DNA of 64,000 bases. It comes from Sambucus nigra (lineage: Eukaryota > Streptophyta > Magnoliopsida > Dipsacales > Adoxaceae). The stretch covers positions 3,208,046 to 3,272,045 of the forward strand of contig OX422214.1 of NCBI GenBank assembly GCA_949130495.1, written 5' to 3'. A program made the translations under genes and the position numbers. This document shows positions 44,325-57,455 of the stretch, piece after piece; position 1 is the first letter of the stretch, and each line of letters starts with the position of its first letter. The notes below the pieces were generated by a model. The model made no database searches. It worked only from the letters and a program-made list of their open reading frames with translations, and was not told the origin of the DNA.

Positions 44325-46074
44325 TTTAAATAATTAAGGGAATTATTTATTACAGAGGGATTAATTAAATTTAAATGTGAGAAATAAATTGTTAATTAAT
44401 CCGGATCTAATAAAAATAAATATTAACTAGCGTGCTAAGGGTTAATACTCATTAGTTTAATATCATTGTGCGATATGTAATATGGAACTATATACTTTGA
44501 TAAATTGTCGAGAGATAATAATACGACAGTTTAGTGAATTAAGTCTAACGCGCGTGCGAGTCGTGTCGGGACTAAATTGATGGAATAAATATATCAATCA
44601 TTTTCAGTAACTCGTATAATGATTTCGATTGTACCGTTGAGTCCGGAAGGGTCAGAATAGTCGAAATACTTTACTCGGGTGTTTAGTTTGGGTCACGGGA
44701 TAATTTTAGGCCTAACCGGCACCCCAAAAGGGCATTTTGGTAAATTGGATTTTAAGCCTAATTAATGGATGAAAATTAGGAGTTAATTTATCAGCCAAAA
44801 TAATTGCATTAGGGTTAGAAAGCTGGAGAAAGTAAGAACGGCCATAGGAAGTGTGAGGGAGAGCTTTTGCCAAGAGAAGAGGGCTAAATTGACATCACAT
44901 TGCACAACCACCACCACCGTGTAGATCGGGAGAAGGGGAACACACCCATACCAACAACATCAAGAAATCAAACTACTCACTCAAGGCAAGTGTTTATAAC
45001 TTGCTGTATTTCGGTATTCTTCATACTCATGTTAGTGTAGGATTGTTAGGAATATGTTATAGGTTATAAATATGTTGAAATTGAGGAATTTGGATGTGAA
45101 AATTAATTCTGAGATTTATTAAATTGAAACCCTTCATGTATGTAGATTAGAAATTACATTTAGAAGAATTTATGTGTAGAACAAATATGGAAACTTTGGC
45201 TTCTTGAACATGTATTGGAAGAATTAGGGTTTTGATAAATTTAAATTGGGGATTTCACATTTTATGAATGATTCGTAATGAATTGATGATTCTAGGATGT
45301 TAGAATTCATATGTTATTGATGGGGTTCGATGTAGAACTGTTTATTTGGAGTTTGGGGTGTTGAATGAGAAGATTTGAGGTTAAAAATGGTGAAAAACGT
45401 TGGAAAATCTGGGTAGGAGACGAACAGCGAAATCTCACGCGAAGTCGCTCGAAGTCGTTCGAGCGAGATTACATCTCGCGCGAAGTCGTTCGAGCGACAT
45501 GTGGCAGTCGTTCAAAGTACTTGCCATCTTGTTCAAGCGACAAAGTGAAATTTTGGTAATTTCTTTTAGGGCCCAGTTTTGAGTTTATTAGTTCAGAAAT
45601 GAAAGAAGTATTTCCAAATAATAAACTTAAGTAAGATAGGGTTTTAGAAGGAGTAGGAGGGACTAAATCCTTTAATTAGTTCGGTACGGAGAGAACATAC
45701 CGTACAGGTTACGGGAGGGATAATAATCCAAATAACTATTACTGAGCGATGAAATCAAAATGCGTACGAGAAGCATATATGTAGGTGAGTAAATACCTAT
45801 TTATTATAATAGGACGTGTGTATCCCTATTATGTATTATTATTATTATTAAAGGCACCAATGGGTGATAACCTAGGGGTGTGAGAATCTTATTATTATAA
45901 GTGTACTAATGGGTGATAACCCGGGGGTATAAAAAGGTATTGTAAGTGTACTAATGGGTGATAACCCGGGGGTACAAGATTATTTAAATAAGTGTACTAA
46001 AGGGTGATAACCCGAGGGTACAGTATGTTGATTAGGTGCGCTAATGGGATATAGCCCGGGGGTGCAATATCATG

Positions 46075-46110
<36 letters not shown>

Positions 46111-47099
46111 CAGATGTGACTATATGTATATATGTATGAGAGTTGTGAATTAATCTAATGTGTATAGTAATGAATGTGGGCATGGAAATTTGTTAAGAAA
46201 ATTTTAATCGTATACTGGAATTATTATGAAAATGGAAAATGTATTAATTAGCTTTTCGTCATAGGCTAATTGGATAACGTATTGTATGGGCGATACGGGT
46301 TGACTAATAATGAGGGTAAAATACTATTAGAATGGATTCAGTCTAGTTATATGGGGAAGTATAGCTAAGGAGAAAATTTAGATACGCGTTAGGCGTGCAC
46401 AGTAGAAGAGAGGTGAGAATCTCACGTGAGAGTTCGAGCTAACATGCACATGATACTTGCTTTACTGCAAATTTTAAATACATGCTTAAACAAATATTTT
46501 TACACATCGGGCTCTGACCCAGTTCTTGCATCTTCTCTCTCTCTCTCTCTCTCTCTTGCTATATATATGTATGATATCAGGTGCTCAACCACAGGGACAT
46601 CAGGCTTAGAGTTTCGGATTGGATGGCGAGCTGTAGCGGTTGTGGGAGCTGCAGGACTTTGTTTTGACGCCTCAATTGTTCCATTCCTATTCGTTATGAC
46701 ATTTTCTTTAGGGCATGTGTCGCCCCTTACTTAGACAGTTTCAGAGATTATGTTACTCTATTTCTCGTTCATCTCCATTTAGTTTGATGGCTACTATTGT
46801 TTTGGTTTAGAGTTTTGAACTGGGATGTTTTATCCAGTCTTATCTATTTCAGTATGCGATTTTGATTCAGTATTTGTATTAATTATTGTGCATGGATGTT
46901 CTTTATTAAATTACTTGGGTTGATAATTAAATGGTTTTTAATTAATAAGAAATGTTTTGACGCTTAGCTTAATTATATTTGGTGATTAAATTAGTTATTG
47001 CGTTTTCAATAGTGATGCTAAGAATGAACCAACCGAACATTCTGTTTTAAATTTTATAAAGGACTGATCACCCGATATTTAATTGGGCGGGGTGTCACA
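44283..47099 (+). repeat. Tekay polypurine tract and 3' LTR
   Basis: The tract TTAGGGGGGAAG ends just before TGTAATACCCC at 44300. The LTR of 2,800 bp repeats all landmarks of the 5' copy. The TA microsatellite is longer here (46078-46107) and a (CT)n run at 46530-46556 is longer than its partner. Ends at GGGGTGTCACA. Confidence 0.92.
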
Positions 47100-49580
47100 G
47101 TTTGGTGTTTTGAGAGAAAGGTTGGAAGCGGAAATTTCGAGTTAGAGGGGGGAGGGTGTGGAGGTTGTTGTGGTGGTGGAGGTATCCATGATGACTGTGA
47201 TTATTTCTTACTGTTATTAGGGTTATGGCGAAGGTGTCGGTAGTGTTAGGGTTAGGGTTAGAGAAAATTGTGAGATTAAAATAAAATTTAGATAAAAAAA
47301 TTCAGGTTTTAAAAATATAATTTCCATTACTTATTGTGGGTTTGTGGTTTTTTTGAATGATGGATAAAATGTGGGTCCCTATAGTAACTACATGATATTT
47401 TAATGCGGTGTTAGGAGATTTTTTGGGGGTACAAATTTGTTGACCCTACCCAAATGAAGGTTGCCATGACCATCCAATGTGATTGGTTGGAACATGAATG
47501 ATTAAGAAAGGGATCCCACCGTTTTTAATGAGTTGTCCATGTTTTAACCAAGCGTGATACTAAGGAGATTCGATTTTGCACCCAGTGATGTGCCAAGCCC
47601 CCAATTGGTGGTGTTTCTAGTTCATATGGGCCTCATTACAAAAACCATACAATGTATGCTTGACACATCACTCGGTCCAGAAAAAGGGTCAAAAATGGAT
47701 CTCCCTAGTACTATTGTTTAATAAATCACATTAGAGGGTTATGTTAACCTTCCTTAAAGAGGGTCAATAAATTTTTACCATGTTTTTTAGGACGTCTTTA
47801 ACACCCCCCCCCCCCCCCTTATTGAATCTGAAAATTAATTTGAAATTCATAGCTATAACCCTTTGTTTTATTAACAAAAATTATTATTTTTTTGTTAGTT
47901 AAGATGTTGAGTCCACCCTTAGTTTCCCACAGGGAGAAAGTAATTATTTATTATTTTTACAACAAATCTCTAGGCAGAGAAATCTTTGTTCTAGATAGTT
48001 ATTTTATTAAAATAAAATACAAAAAAATCAATTCATAAGGGGATGCTTTCTGCCAAGAGATTTGCTAAAAAAATAAGGGAGTTTTTATTGGAACCCGATA
48101 ACTTCTTCTATCTGATCCCTCTTGTGCTTTTGCAATTAATCAAAATGTATTTTGTTTTCCCTATAATCTATATAATAAAGCAAGATTGTGTGTATTAAGG
48201 AAGGTGTTTTAGTGTGTGAGAAGACAAGTAGAAGTTGAATTTCACCTTTGGGAGACATAAAGAGTTGGGGGGTGAAATGAAGGGTTGAGATTGAAATTCA
48301 AGATGTTAATGCACATTTATCCCCTTGAAGTAAAATATTTTAGGATACGATAACATTTTGTCTCATGCTTTCAATGGTATACAAGACAATGTTGCTCATA
48401 AAAAATGTGACAAAAAAATTATTTTAACTTCCATTTCTTACTTTATTACATGAGAATTGAAACTTGACAAAAAATTAGGTTTACAATGCTTGCAATTCTA
48501 AAACACCAATAAAATTGTCTTCCATTCCATTTATCCTTTCTCTCACCTTTATTTACTGATTTTTGGTGTTACTTGGAATTTTTTATTTCGTCTTAGATTT
48601 CGAGTTTCAAAAACGAAACACGGGTTTGAAATTTTGTGGTTCATTTTTCCCTCCTCTGATTTTTTGAGCATTAGCTTTTGAAGTGTCTTGAGTCCACCTA
48701 ACTATATATATATGGATTCACATTTAATTTATTATTGACCAGAATAATTCATAGATGGAGTACTGAGAAGAGATCAAAGAGTCGAGACATGGTATCACTA
48801 TTCTATTGGTTTAGATTTCAACGTTAAAATTTGAGATTTAAACGTCGGACTTGTCTATTGTTATGTTTATTCCCTACATGTTTTGAATACCAATATGTTT
48901 ATTTCTTATATGACATGAAAATTTATTCCAAATGAATAGAAAGATGATCTTTATGGTTGTGGTGAAAATTTGGGACGATGGGAGTATTTTTATTTTTTCC
49001 CTTTTATTAATGTCATGATTTTTCGTGTGCAAACAATGATTTTTTGTTTTTTTATAATCGACTAGTGTCAAAGATATGTTTATTAGAAGGCATGTTTAGT
49101 TTCATAGGTTTTACATTTGGATGATATGTGTTGCATTAGTTTTATGTGGTGTCGATTGGTTCTTATGGTTTAGGCTTATGCATTAATTTTATTGTTGTTG
49201 CAATAGTGCAATACCTTTTATAATATGATTGTTATTGGAACATGTTATACCAAGATTAATATATGGCCATACTAGATGATATACATTTATTTTGACTTAT
49301 TTATCAAATTAGATGACTTGACACACTAAAATAATTAGGGAAAATTATTCACACACGTGTGAATAATATGATGAATTAATTTTTATTTTCCCTTTATGTT
49401 CTAACCAATGCACATGATTTACTTTTTGTTCACATTTTAGCAAAGTACGTTGCCTATGTCAGTATTTCATATAAATATTAAGATTTCCTTAGTGTGGATA
49501 TCCATGTGAAATACCAAATCAGCAACTCAATTTTTACTAAGATCAAAGGTAAAGAAAGGTACATAAATATGATGGGGGAT
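47100..49580. other. Unassigned AT-rich DNA between two retrotransposons
   Basis: No supported gene, LTR or RNA. The first part (47100-47300) continues the GTTTGGTG-rich text seen left of the Tekay element at 36600-36666, so the two were once adjacent. Small landmarks: a C run at 47804-47818 and a 24-base near-perfect palindrome at 49344-49367 (arms ATTATTCACAC). TCTATATAATAAAGCAAGA near 48170 resembles a Helitron 5' end, but no matching 3' end was found. Confidence 0.4.
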
Positions 49581-50816
49581 TGATTAAGAATAAATTCTTC
49601 GTATTTATCCCCTTAATTTTAGAGGTTTTTATCATCTTGTGCGATGTAAATCGAATTGATTTATCTCATATCTTTGCTACTGACCTTTTCTATATAGTGC
49701 ATCGAGTTTCGTGTATTTCTCTTACATTTTGCAGATATTTTACACAATTGGAGAAAAGAGAAAACTCAAACTCAAAAAAGTTAAAGGGGAAGGAAAGTCA
49801 TGGGTAAAATAGTAATTTATTCCACGAATTCAGAAGGAAAATTGAAGACCTCGAGTCTACAAGTATTTAGGAAGAAACGACATCCAAATCCGAGTCCCGA
49901 GTAAAAAGTTATGAAGAGTCAAACTTGAGAAGAAATCAAGGAGAAAAATGAAGAAAAAATAAAAAGCACCGAACCGAACCAATAAAGATGCAACCGAACC
50001 AGTCCCCTACTCTCAAATACACCGGACCGATTCGTCCATTAAAGAAGGAGACACCAGAACATTTCGGTGGACGGAAATTTGACTTTTATTTTCTCTTAAA
50101 AAGAGTTTTACATGGCTCAAACTCTTGATATAATGTGATGTATTTATTTCTTTCTCATACCAAACATTAAGGAGCTTCCTTTTAGTTAGTTTTGAGAGGG
50201 TTTTGAAGCCAATAAGTGTAGGATTCATATTGTTCATGTTTTTGAATTAATTCAGGGCTTCTATTCATTCCAAGTAATTTCTTCTTTATTGCTTTTAATT
50301 GATTTCATATTTTTTGTAGGAAATTCATTCTTCTTAGTTAGAATCCTTCCTTGCACGTTAAACTTTACTTTTCACGCAATTATGATTCCATGCAACATAG
50401 AATCCTTGGTTAATTTTAGTTTTGCCATGTCCGGAAATATTTTTTAACGGTTGGGATGCATGGACCTAACCCGATGTGGTTTGCATGAGTATAAAAATAA
50501 TTCTCTAAACTGAATAAATGATTGAATCGTATTGATTAGTTGTTACAACCATCGTATGTCTTTTAACCTCATTTTCCCTAGGTAACTGAGGTGTTTAAGA
50601 GTTTGACGCACGTGGCAGCTATTTCGACACTGCTTTATTTCAATTCTTGATTATGTATGATGCGGGTTTGTACCCTCATATATGTAACGCTTTAAATTAA
50701 TAAAGTATGGGTTTGATTAATTATTTAATTTATAATTGCTTTTATATCCGATAAACATATTAGGGTTCGGGGGATTGTAGTCCAACCTAATTTTCTCATT
50801 CATATTTATTCAGTCA
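49581..50816 (+). repeat. Element D 5' LTR
   Basis: Its first 810 bases align with 53673-54489 at roughly 88-90% by eye. U3 holds ACCGAACC and CACCGGACCGA words at 49970-50085 and a GATATAATG TATA-like box about 50 bases later. The right border is a guess, set where the ORF region begins; the primer site is missing or decayed. Confidence 0.55.
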
Positions 50817-50823
50817 TAGTAGT

Positions 50824-51904
50824 TTGCTCTTGCATACGAATACCGCTCCCGCTAAGAAAAAAAGTGGTGCGACGCATTTTTCTCCCCATCCCGCTCAATG
50901 CATATTGAGTACGAAGTTAAATGGGCGCCATTTCACCAATCAGTCAACAATTTATTTCGCCCGAGAGGATGGTGTCGATTTTTGGGGGAGACTCATGCCG
51001 AAGTTAGGGATGACGAGATGCGAGTCTTTAATGGCACTCTCGTCTAAACGGGGGAATTTGAAACGGAAACCTATGTTGACAAGAAGCGCATTATATTTAC
51101 CCTTTCTATCATCATCTAAAAATTACGCACCGTGGACGTCCTGAGCCCAACCCAATACGGCTACCTAAAAAATGCCGAACCCATTATAAAAGGGGCATGC
51201 ATCATCCGCCTAGAACCCGAAAAGGAGTGGAATCAAGAGACTTTACCCTGGTGGTCTCTTCCATAAAAATCCCACATTGCCTTCCACATCGTATTCTCCA
51301 ACATTCTTCAGACCTCCAACAATTCGACAATCCATCCTAGGCAAGCCAATCTCCTCTATCACCTTTTTGATCCCCGCACCCCGATCCATCTCGCACACAT
51401 TTTCTACGTCGATATCATGAATGCGGCTATGGATCGTAAAGGTCGAGCTCCCCTCCCATACCCCCGCTTCATCACCTCCCTCCTTGCCGATGCCGAAATT
51501 CATCCCCCTAAAACCTTTCCTCTCCTTCTGAAGGCAATTGGGCAAGAATCCCGCACTCGAAGCAAACGCAAAAGAGAGGTGCTACAAGTTGGCAAAAATT
51601 TGGACGAGGACGTGGGAATGGCCGAAGAAGAAGAACCCAAATATAATGAGGAGGACGATTCGGATTAGGAGCCGATGGGCGTGGACCTAAATCGTTGTAT
51701 AGAGAATTTGGAGACGAGCTTCCATTACTTTTTAAGGGATTATTGGGCAGACCAAGAGGCATAGCAACGCGACATGAGCATGATGGTCCTCCTCCAAGAG
51801 GAAATGTATAAACTCCATGTATGTGAGGGGGTGCCACTCCCCACTTACTTCTATGACCCGTATGATCCCAATGCACCTGGCCCGTCTCACCCTCCTCCAC
51901 AATG
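50824..51904 (+). pseudogene. ORF of element D, resembles putative plant transposon protein family
   Basis: The reading frame is broken, but text from all three frames lines up in order. First comes an N-terminal part with ETHAEVRDDEMRVFNGTLV. Then KEWNQETLPWWSLP, HIVFSNILQTSNNSTIHP, NLLYHLFDPRTPIHLAHIF and NAAMDRKGRAPLPYPRFITS follow. This resembles the internal conserved lines of the so-called putative plant transposon protein domain, common in Athila-derived elements. The end is acidic (MAEEEEPKYNEEDD) and then proline-rich, stopping at TGA 51902. Stops near 51043, 51271, 51336 and 51666 disable it. Family assignment is from memory of the pattern and is moderate. Confidence 0.5.
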
Positions 51905-53672
51905 AGCAGTATTAAGATGTATTGCTACCTTTTGCTTTCCTTATGTAATTTCTTTTTTTAACTTCTTGTAATTCTTGTTTGGTAATACAAAAAAGTTGCA
52001 TTGCCTTTGTTTATTTTTATGCACTCTCCTTTTATTTTAGATTTTAATCCTTTTGCACTGGGATTTTGCAAAAGTCCAAGTTTTTTTTTTTTTGGGGGGG
52101 GGGGGAGGGGGGGGGGGGGGGGGGAGGAGGTACGCATGCGCTACAAAATTTCATAAAGTTCAAAGTGACAAAAAAAATAGAAATTTCCAAAAATTTCCAA
52201 ACAAAATTGAAATTTTGAAAAAGCCTAAAATATTTTTTTTCAAAATAAATAAAAGTTGGAACTAAATTTTTTCAAAAATATCACTAAAATTTTGTTTGAA
52301 GTCTCAAATTGTAAAAAAAATTCAAATGCACAAAGCCGAAATTGACCAAAGATGGAAATTGAAAGAAAATTGACGACTTTATGAATAAGTGTGGGGATTA
52401 ATCTACCCGGTCATATTTCGAGCCTATCACTTTTTGCGAGTTTTTAAATTAATTTGAGTTCATGGTTAACTCAAATTTCAATTCAACATTCTAATAAGTC
52501 ATTGAGGATCGCAATACCTTTCTTTTGGTTGGTTACGAAAAATTTGTGAGATGTTTTCTTAAAAAATGCACTAAAATATCTATAAACAAAATTTATCTCG
52601 AGACGCATATGGTAAATTAATGAGTGATTCGGACAACGAAGTAGGGCATCGTTTGTTACCCAAAAATATTAGTCATAAAAAGTTGTGAAAATTTTTCCTT
52701 TTGCAACCCAATTTGAGCCTAATATTTTTTTTTCCGTTTGGCAACCCAAATATCCCAAAATTATGTACAATGGAAAGTTCAGAAATTAAGTCCAAAAAGT
52801 GCATAAAAGGTGCAAGAAAAAAAGAAAAAAAAATGCTCAACAAAAACAGCAAGAAAAGAAAAGTGTGAAAAATGAAAAAAAAAAAAGAGAAAAATGAGCA
52901 AAAGCCCGAAAAATACTAAAGGACACCATAAGGACATTTTCCAATTCCGAATTTTCCAACCATTTCAATTTTACCCAATACACCCTATAAGCCAAGACGA
53001 AGTCCTAACCAAGTCCGAATTGCGAAATTAATTACCATGTGGAGAGCTAAGACACAAAAAGATAATAAGGGAGATAACATGGTGTGAAAAAGAGATGATG
53101 TTTCCAGTTTTCCAATAACCATAATCCGATGATGAGATCCTTTCACCACAAGAATTTCGTCTTTCTATTCGTGTGCATGAAATTGTGTACATAACATTTA
53201 CTCTTTATATCATGCATACTGAGAAAAAAATATCACATTCCGAGAGTTTTGTTTGTGAGAGGACCCTGTGAGAATTTGAATCAAAATGAATTTTCGAAAT
53301 GTAACATAATGATCTTTGGTGGAAATTAGCAGTTAAATTCTCAGCTTCGCAGACAGATGACAAATTGATACTTGTGAGCATGAATTTATGGTGATTATTT
53401 TTACAAAAGTTTGAATTGTACAATTTTTAAGAAATTTGATTTTCTTTGAGTCGAAAATGAATTTTGTGGGAACATTCACTGCATACCCTCACGAGACACC
53501 ACATGTCCTACTAGGGTAACCTAAGGGTTTAAAGGCTTTTTGCATATGCTAAATGCAATCGTTTGCCCGCGAAAGAGGTATTCTATTCCAATAATAGGTT
53601 CATTAAGTGTTGAGCCATGCTTAGATTCTTTTAAATTTCGCGGGACGAACAAAGTTCTAAGTTAGGGGAACT
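51905..53672 (+). other. Noncoding 3' part of element D
   Basis: No supported ORF. It contains a T run followed by an interrupted G run at 52080-52124, an A-rich purine stretch at 52800-52920 comparable to the purine run of element A, and the hairpin module at 53484-53580. It ends with the polypurine primer before 53673. Confidence 0.6.
53484..53580 (+). ncRNA. Conserved hairpin module (copy D)
   Basis: TAGG (53512-53515) pairs with CCTA (53520-53523) across a GTAA tetraloop, a GNRA loop like the GTGA of A, B and C. TTGCAT (53540-53545) pairs with ATGCAA (53553-53558) across ATGCTAA. Sequence outside the module has diverged strongly from A, so its retention is notable. The outer closing pairs seen in A are weaker here. 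Confidence 0.5.
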
Positions 53673-54489
53673 TGATTAGGCATAAATTCTTCATATTTAT
53701 CCCCTTAATTTAGAGGTTTTTATCATCTTGTGCGATGTAAATCGAATTGATTTATCTCATATCTTTGCTACTGACCTTTTCGTCGTAGTGCATCGAGTTT
53801 CGTGTATTACTCTTACATTTTGCAGATATTTTACACAATTGGAGAAAAGTGAAAACTCAACCTCAAAAAAGTTACAAGGGAAGGAACGTCAAGGGCAAAA
53901 CAATGTTTTACACTAGGAATTCGGACACGGAACCTAAAGGAAATTTGAATACCTCGAGTCCATGAGTATGTATGAAGAAACGGAATCCAAATTCGAGTCT
54001 CGGGAAAAAATTTATGAAGAGTCAAAGTTGAGAAGAAATCAAGGAGGAAAAGGAAGAAAAAATATAAAGTACCGAACCAAATCGATAAAAATGCAACCGG
54101 ATCGGTCCCCTACTCTAGAATACACCGGACCGGGTCGCCCACTAAAGAAGGAGACACTGGACGGGTTCGACGGACGAAAACCAGACTTTTCTTTTCTCTT
54201 AAAAAGAGTTTTGCATTGCACAAACTCTTGATATAACGTGATGTATTTATTTGTTTCTCATATAAGACATTAGGGATCTTCCTTTAACTAGTTTTCAGAG
54301 GGTTTTGAAGCCAATAAGTGTAGGCTTCCTATTGTTTAAGAATTTGTTTATGTTTTTGCATTATTTCAAGGCTTCTATTCATTCCAATTAATTTCTTATT
54401 TATTTATTTCATATTTTTTTGTAGGAAATTCATTCGTCTTAGTTAGAATCCTTCCTTGCACGTTAAATTTTACTATTCACACAATTATG
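53673..54489 (+). repeat. Element D 3' LTR, truncated by insertion
   Basis: Matches the first 810 bases of the copy at 49581, up to CACACAATTATG, where TGTAATACCCC of the next element follows. ACCGGATCGG and CACCGGACCGGG words at 54093-54180 correspond to those in the 5' copy. Confidence 0.75.
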
Positions 54490-55946
54490 TGTAATACCCC
54501 GAGATTTTTGGGACAGTAATTTAATTATTTTTTGAGAGAACTAATATTATTTTAATTGGAGAATAGTTAAATTGGCATTTGAGGTCGAAATTTGAAGATC
54601 CTAGAAAGTATTTCAAATGACAATTCTGAGTGTGCAGTTGATTCCGGAAGGGTCGAGATAGTCAAAATGACTGTACTCCCTTTTGGGTTCCGAAATATTT
54701 TATGTTCGTTTGGCTCGAATTAAAGTAACTTAGTCATTTAAAGTGTGTATTATCATTTAAATTCGTGTATTTTGGGAGATAAGGCTTAAAAGCCTACGGG
54801 AGGTAGAAATCTCATTTGAGATTAAGAGAAAGCCCAAGAAAGAAAGAGAGAAACAAAGAAGAAGAAAGGAAGAAGATAAAGAGAAAGAAAGCTTGGGAAT
54901 TCTTGCTAGTTCGCGATTTCGAGCAAGATTTAGACTCTACAACCATGAGGCAAGTGATTAAACTTGCTAAATAATTGTTGTGTATCATTTATTTGATGAT
55001 TTGTAAATAAATTTATGGATTTTGGGTTAAAATTGTTAAAACCTAGATTTTTGGGTTAAATCTTAGATTTGATGTGTATAAGATGAATTGGAGGTTGTAA
55101 ATTAGCTGGGTTTATACATTTGATGACTTTAAATGTTATGAATATATTTGGGTTGAAGATTTGTGAGTAGAAGTAGGTATTTTGAGGTTTATGAGATGTT
55201 GGAGTTCTTTGAAAATGGAAGTTGGCCGAGACACCTGCTATGGTCGGTCGACCGCGACCAGGGGGTCGGTGGACCGGGCCTCTATTTTTTCCTCAAGTTT
55301 GGGAATTCAAGTTTGTCCCCTTTCTTTTGGGTTTATATTTATGGACCTTCCTAATTATTGTATCATAGAGGATTAAGTGATTATATAAGGGGACTAATGA
55401 CTTTAGAAAGGTGAGGAGATATTTGGGGTTATTTAATAAATGGAATTAATTGTGGGGTGTCTCTAGCATTAAAGGAATGAGGGAAAAATTAGTGGGTGAT
55501 TGGATGGAAAAGTTGAGGTCTTATTAATTAATTTCGAGAGAGTACGAATTTAAGTTATCGTATCGATTTAGTGGGAAATCCTCTTTGTGTCAAGGTTAAT
55601 ATTTCGGGAATACTGACTGTTGATCGATGTGAATACGGATATTCAGAGTATCCTTAATGTTTGTTGAATTGGGAGATTATTCATACAATTAGAAGTGATG
55701 AATGAACTTCAAGTGAGGGGTTGTAGTATGAAATAAAATAGGTAGTATGTGAGTTAGATACGGTTAGTATATCGAGAGTAATATACTTAAATATGAGAGT
55801 ACTTCTTTTATACATACAAGAGTAAAAGAGTATGTATACCTATATGGCATGATATAAAGGCCTTGTGTAAAGGTTTGTATTTATATGATGTGATAGTATA
55901 TGTATATGTAGTGTGAACGATATATGTATATTTATGTGATGCATAC
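54490..55946 (+). repeat. Tekay-like Gypsy LTR, 5' part, interrupted by element C
   Basis: It begins TGTAATACCCCGAG like the Tekay LTR but is otherwise a different family. It has TCCGGAAGGGTCGAGATAGTC near 54645, as the Tekay LTR has at a similar place, and a dyad GGTCG-GT-CGACC at 55242-55253 followed by GGTCGGTGGACC. No primer site is reached; the sequence is cut at 55946 by the end of element C, and the remainder lies outside the window. Confidence 0.7.
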
Positions 55947-57455
55947 TGATCGAGTGCAAAATGCGTGCGCGTGTAAGGCCACGATAGTTGTTTTCGTTTC
56001 GCCTACTCAATACAAACAAACCTAAATTACGACTACACTTGCGAGCCAAGCACAGAGGTAAGTCGGATATCCAAAATCCACAGGGACGAGATGCTAGAAT
56101 TTAATTGATTTAATACTCGGAAATAAAAGGGAAAAAGGTGATTACAAATTAAAAAGGGAAAGATGCATAAATGGGAAATATTTATCTAGGCGAGGGAAAT
56201 GAAACTAGATTAACAAAGCGGTAAAAACTATAGCTTGCGTCGAATATCCCTCACCCGAGTTAATTTGTATAAAATGGATACAAGGGTCGATGAGTTATTT
56301 AGAATGCGTCTCGTTTCGACAGTCAATTAAATCAAGGGTTGTCATGCCCCTAAATCCGGATAAAAGCCTAATAAGATTTTGGCGTCAAAAAACCTCGAAA
56401 ATTGCGCACGAAAGGTCGTAACACGAACATATGCCCCGTAAAATCTCCTAGGCGCAATAACTAGGACAACGCACCCAAAATAAACCCGTAAACACCATCA
56501 CCAAAGCCAAACAATGTGTCAACCCGATTGAGTTCAATTCAAACACAACCTAATTTAAACTACCTAGAAAGCATATTAAAAATGCGGTAAAGAAAGCGGT
56601 AAATAAACGTGATAAAGCTACCTAGAAAGCAAGTAAATCAAAGCATGTAAACCTAATTATGAAAGCATGTAAATTACACTACAAAGCAAGAAATAATGAA
56701 ATACAACTATATTAATGGAGAGGAAGATGAAAGTCCAATCTTAGAAACCCAAATGTTTTCACACCATATGAGGAAGAAGAAAAGAACTCTCAACTCCCAA
56801 ACCCTAACCTAAAATCTATTCTAAAACGTTCTATATCTGATATTTACACAAAAGTTGTATTTATAGTAAGTTGGAATAAAAGAAAAGAAGAAAGAAAAGA
56901 AAAGCAAAATATTTGTAGAAAATAGGGGATCGATCGATCGACCCCTTTGGTCGATCGATTGATGGTTGAAATCATGGCAAAAATTTAAAGGATCGATCCT
57001 TTTGATCGATCGATCGATCAAGCAGGTCTCAGCCAAGGCATCCTATTGCATTCCTTTTCCTCCTCTTATCCTCCTCTTTTGGTTTCGTTATTTTTCTTTC
57101 TGCTAAAAATCCCACCACTTCTTCATTCTGAATTGGAATCACGCATCGTTCCTGGCCACGTAAAGCTTACGAGGAGGGTGACAACTTCCGTGAGATTTTG
57201 GACCAGGTGGCCAAGATATAAAAATACTAAAATGCCCTTGAACGTGCGATCTTGTATGAAAATCAAGCGGAACGCGTCCGACTTCACACTTAGCATCCAA
57301 ATACTTATAAAAGCTCAATTAACCCTTGCAAAACATGTTAACATAGAAAAGTGAGGTTGTCTGGTTAACGAGCATAAATATAGGGAATAAGATACCCGAG
57401 GGGGCTAAAATGCGTTGGTTCGGAGGATGAAATATGCTATATTTGCGTATCATCA
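55947..57455 (-). repeat. Element C 3' LTR
   Basis: On the minus strand it begins TGATGATACGCAAATATAGC at 57455 and ends at 55947 with GCACTCGATCA, where A has CTATCA. The GATCGATC cluster is at 56928-57020 and a CTATAAATAC TATA-like box lies near 56867-56858. It is 1,509 bp and more diverged than A and B are from each other. Confidence 0.85.

Larger units (their letters stand above)
36667..47099 (+). mobile_element. Ty3/Gypsy Tekay chromovirus, complete length, coding defective
   Basis: The LTRs (36667-39442 and 44300-47099) begin TGTAATACCCCACATT and end GGGGTGTCACA, and are about 95-97% alike by eye, so this is the youngest complete element in the window. Flanks are GTTTT (left) and GTTTG (right), a possible duplication with one change. 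The internal region has a Met-tRNA primer site, gag, protease, RT, RNase H, integrase and a C-terminal chromodomain. About ten in-frame stops lie in gag-pol. Confidence 0.92.
49581..54489 (+). mobile_element. Athila-like non-autonomous element D, 3' LTR interrupted
   Basis: Two copies of an LTR-like sequence beginning TGATTAAGAATAAATTC / TGATTAGGCATAAATTC start at 49581 and 53673. The second is preceded by the purine tract AAGTTAGGGGAAC. Between them is a single ORF region (50824-51904) and about 1.75 kb of noncoding DNA ending with the hairpin module shared with A, B and C. The 3' copy is cut at 54489 by a Tekay-like LTR. No primer site was recognised after the 5' copy. Confidence 0.7.

Noticed and set aside
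47240..47262. TTAGGG repeats, telomere-like
   Set aside because: Only about three units, and plant telomeres are normally TTTAGGG; probably chance in GT-rich DNA.
48165..49065. Possible Helitron (TCTATATAATAAAGCAAGA start, CTAGT at about 49061)
   Set aside because: No GC-rich hairpin precedes the CTAG and no Rep/helicase text is present. The start motif alone is too weak.
49344..49367. 24-base near-perfect palindrome as a possible MITE end or operator
   Set aside because: No partner inverted repeat, duplication or element body was found nearby; an isolated palindrome in AT-rich DNA is weak evidence.
51508..51900. 130-codon minus-strand ORF in element D
   Set aside because: It is the complement of the proline-rich and acidic end of the element D ORF; a shadow frame.
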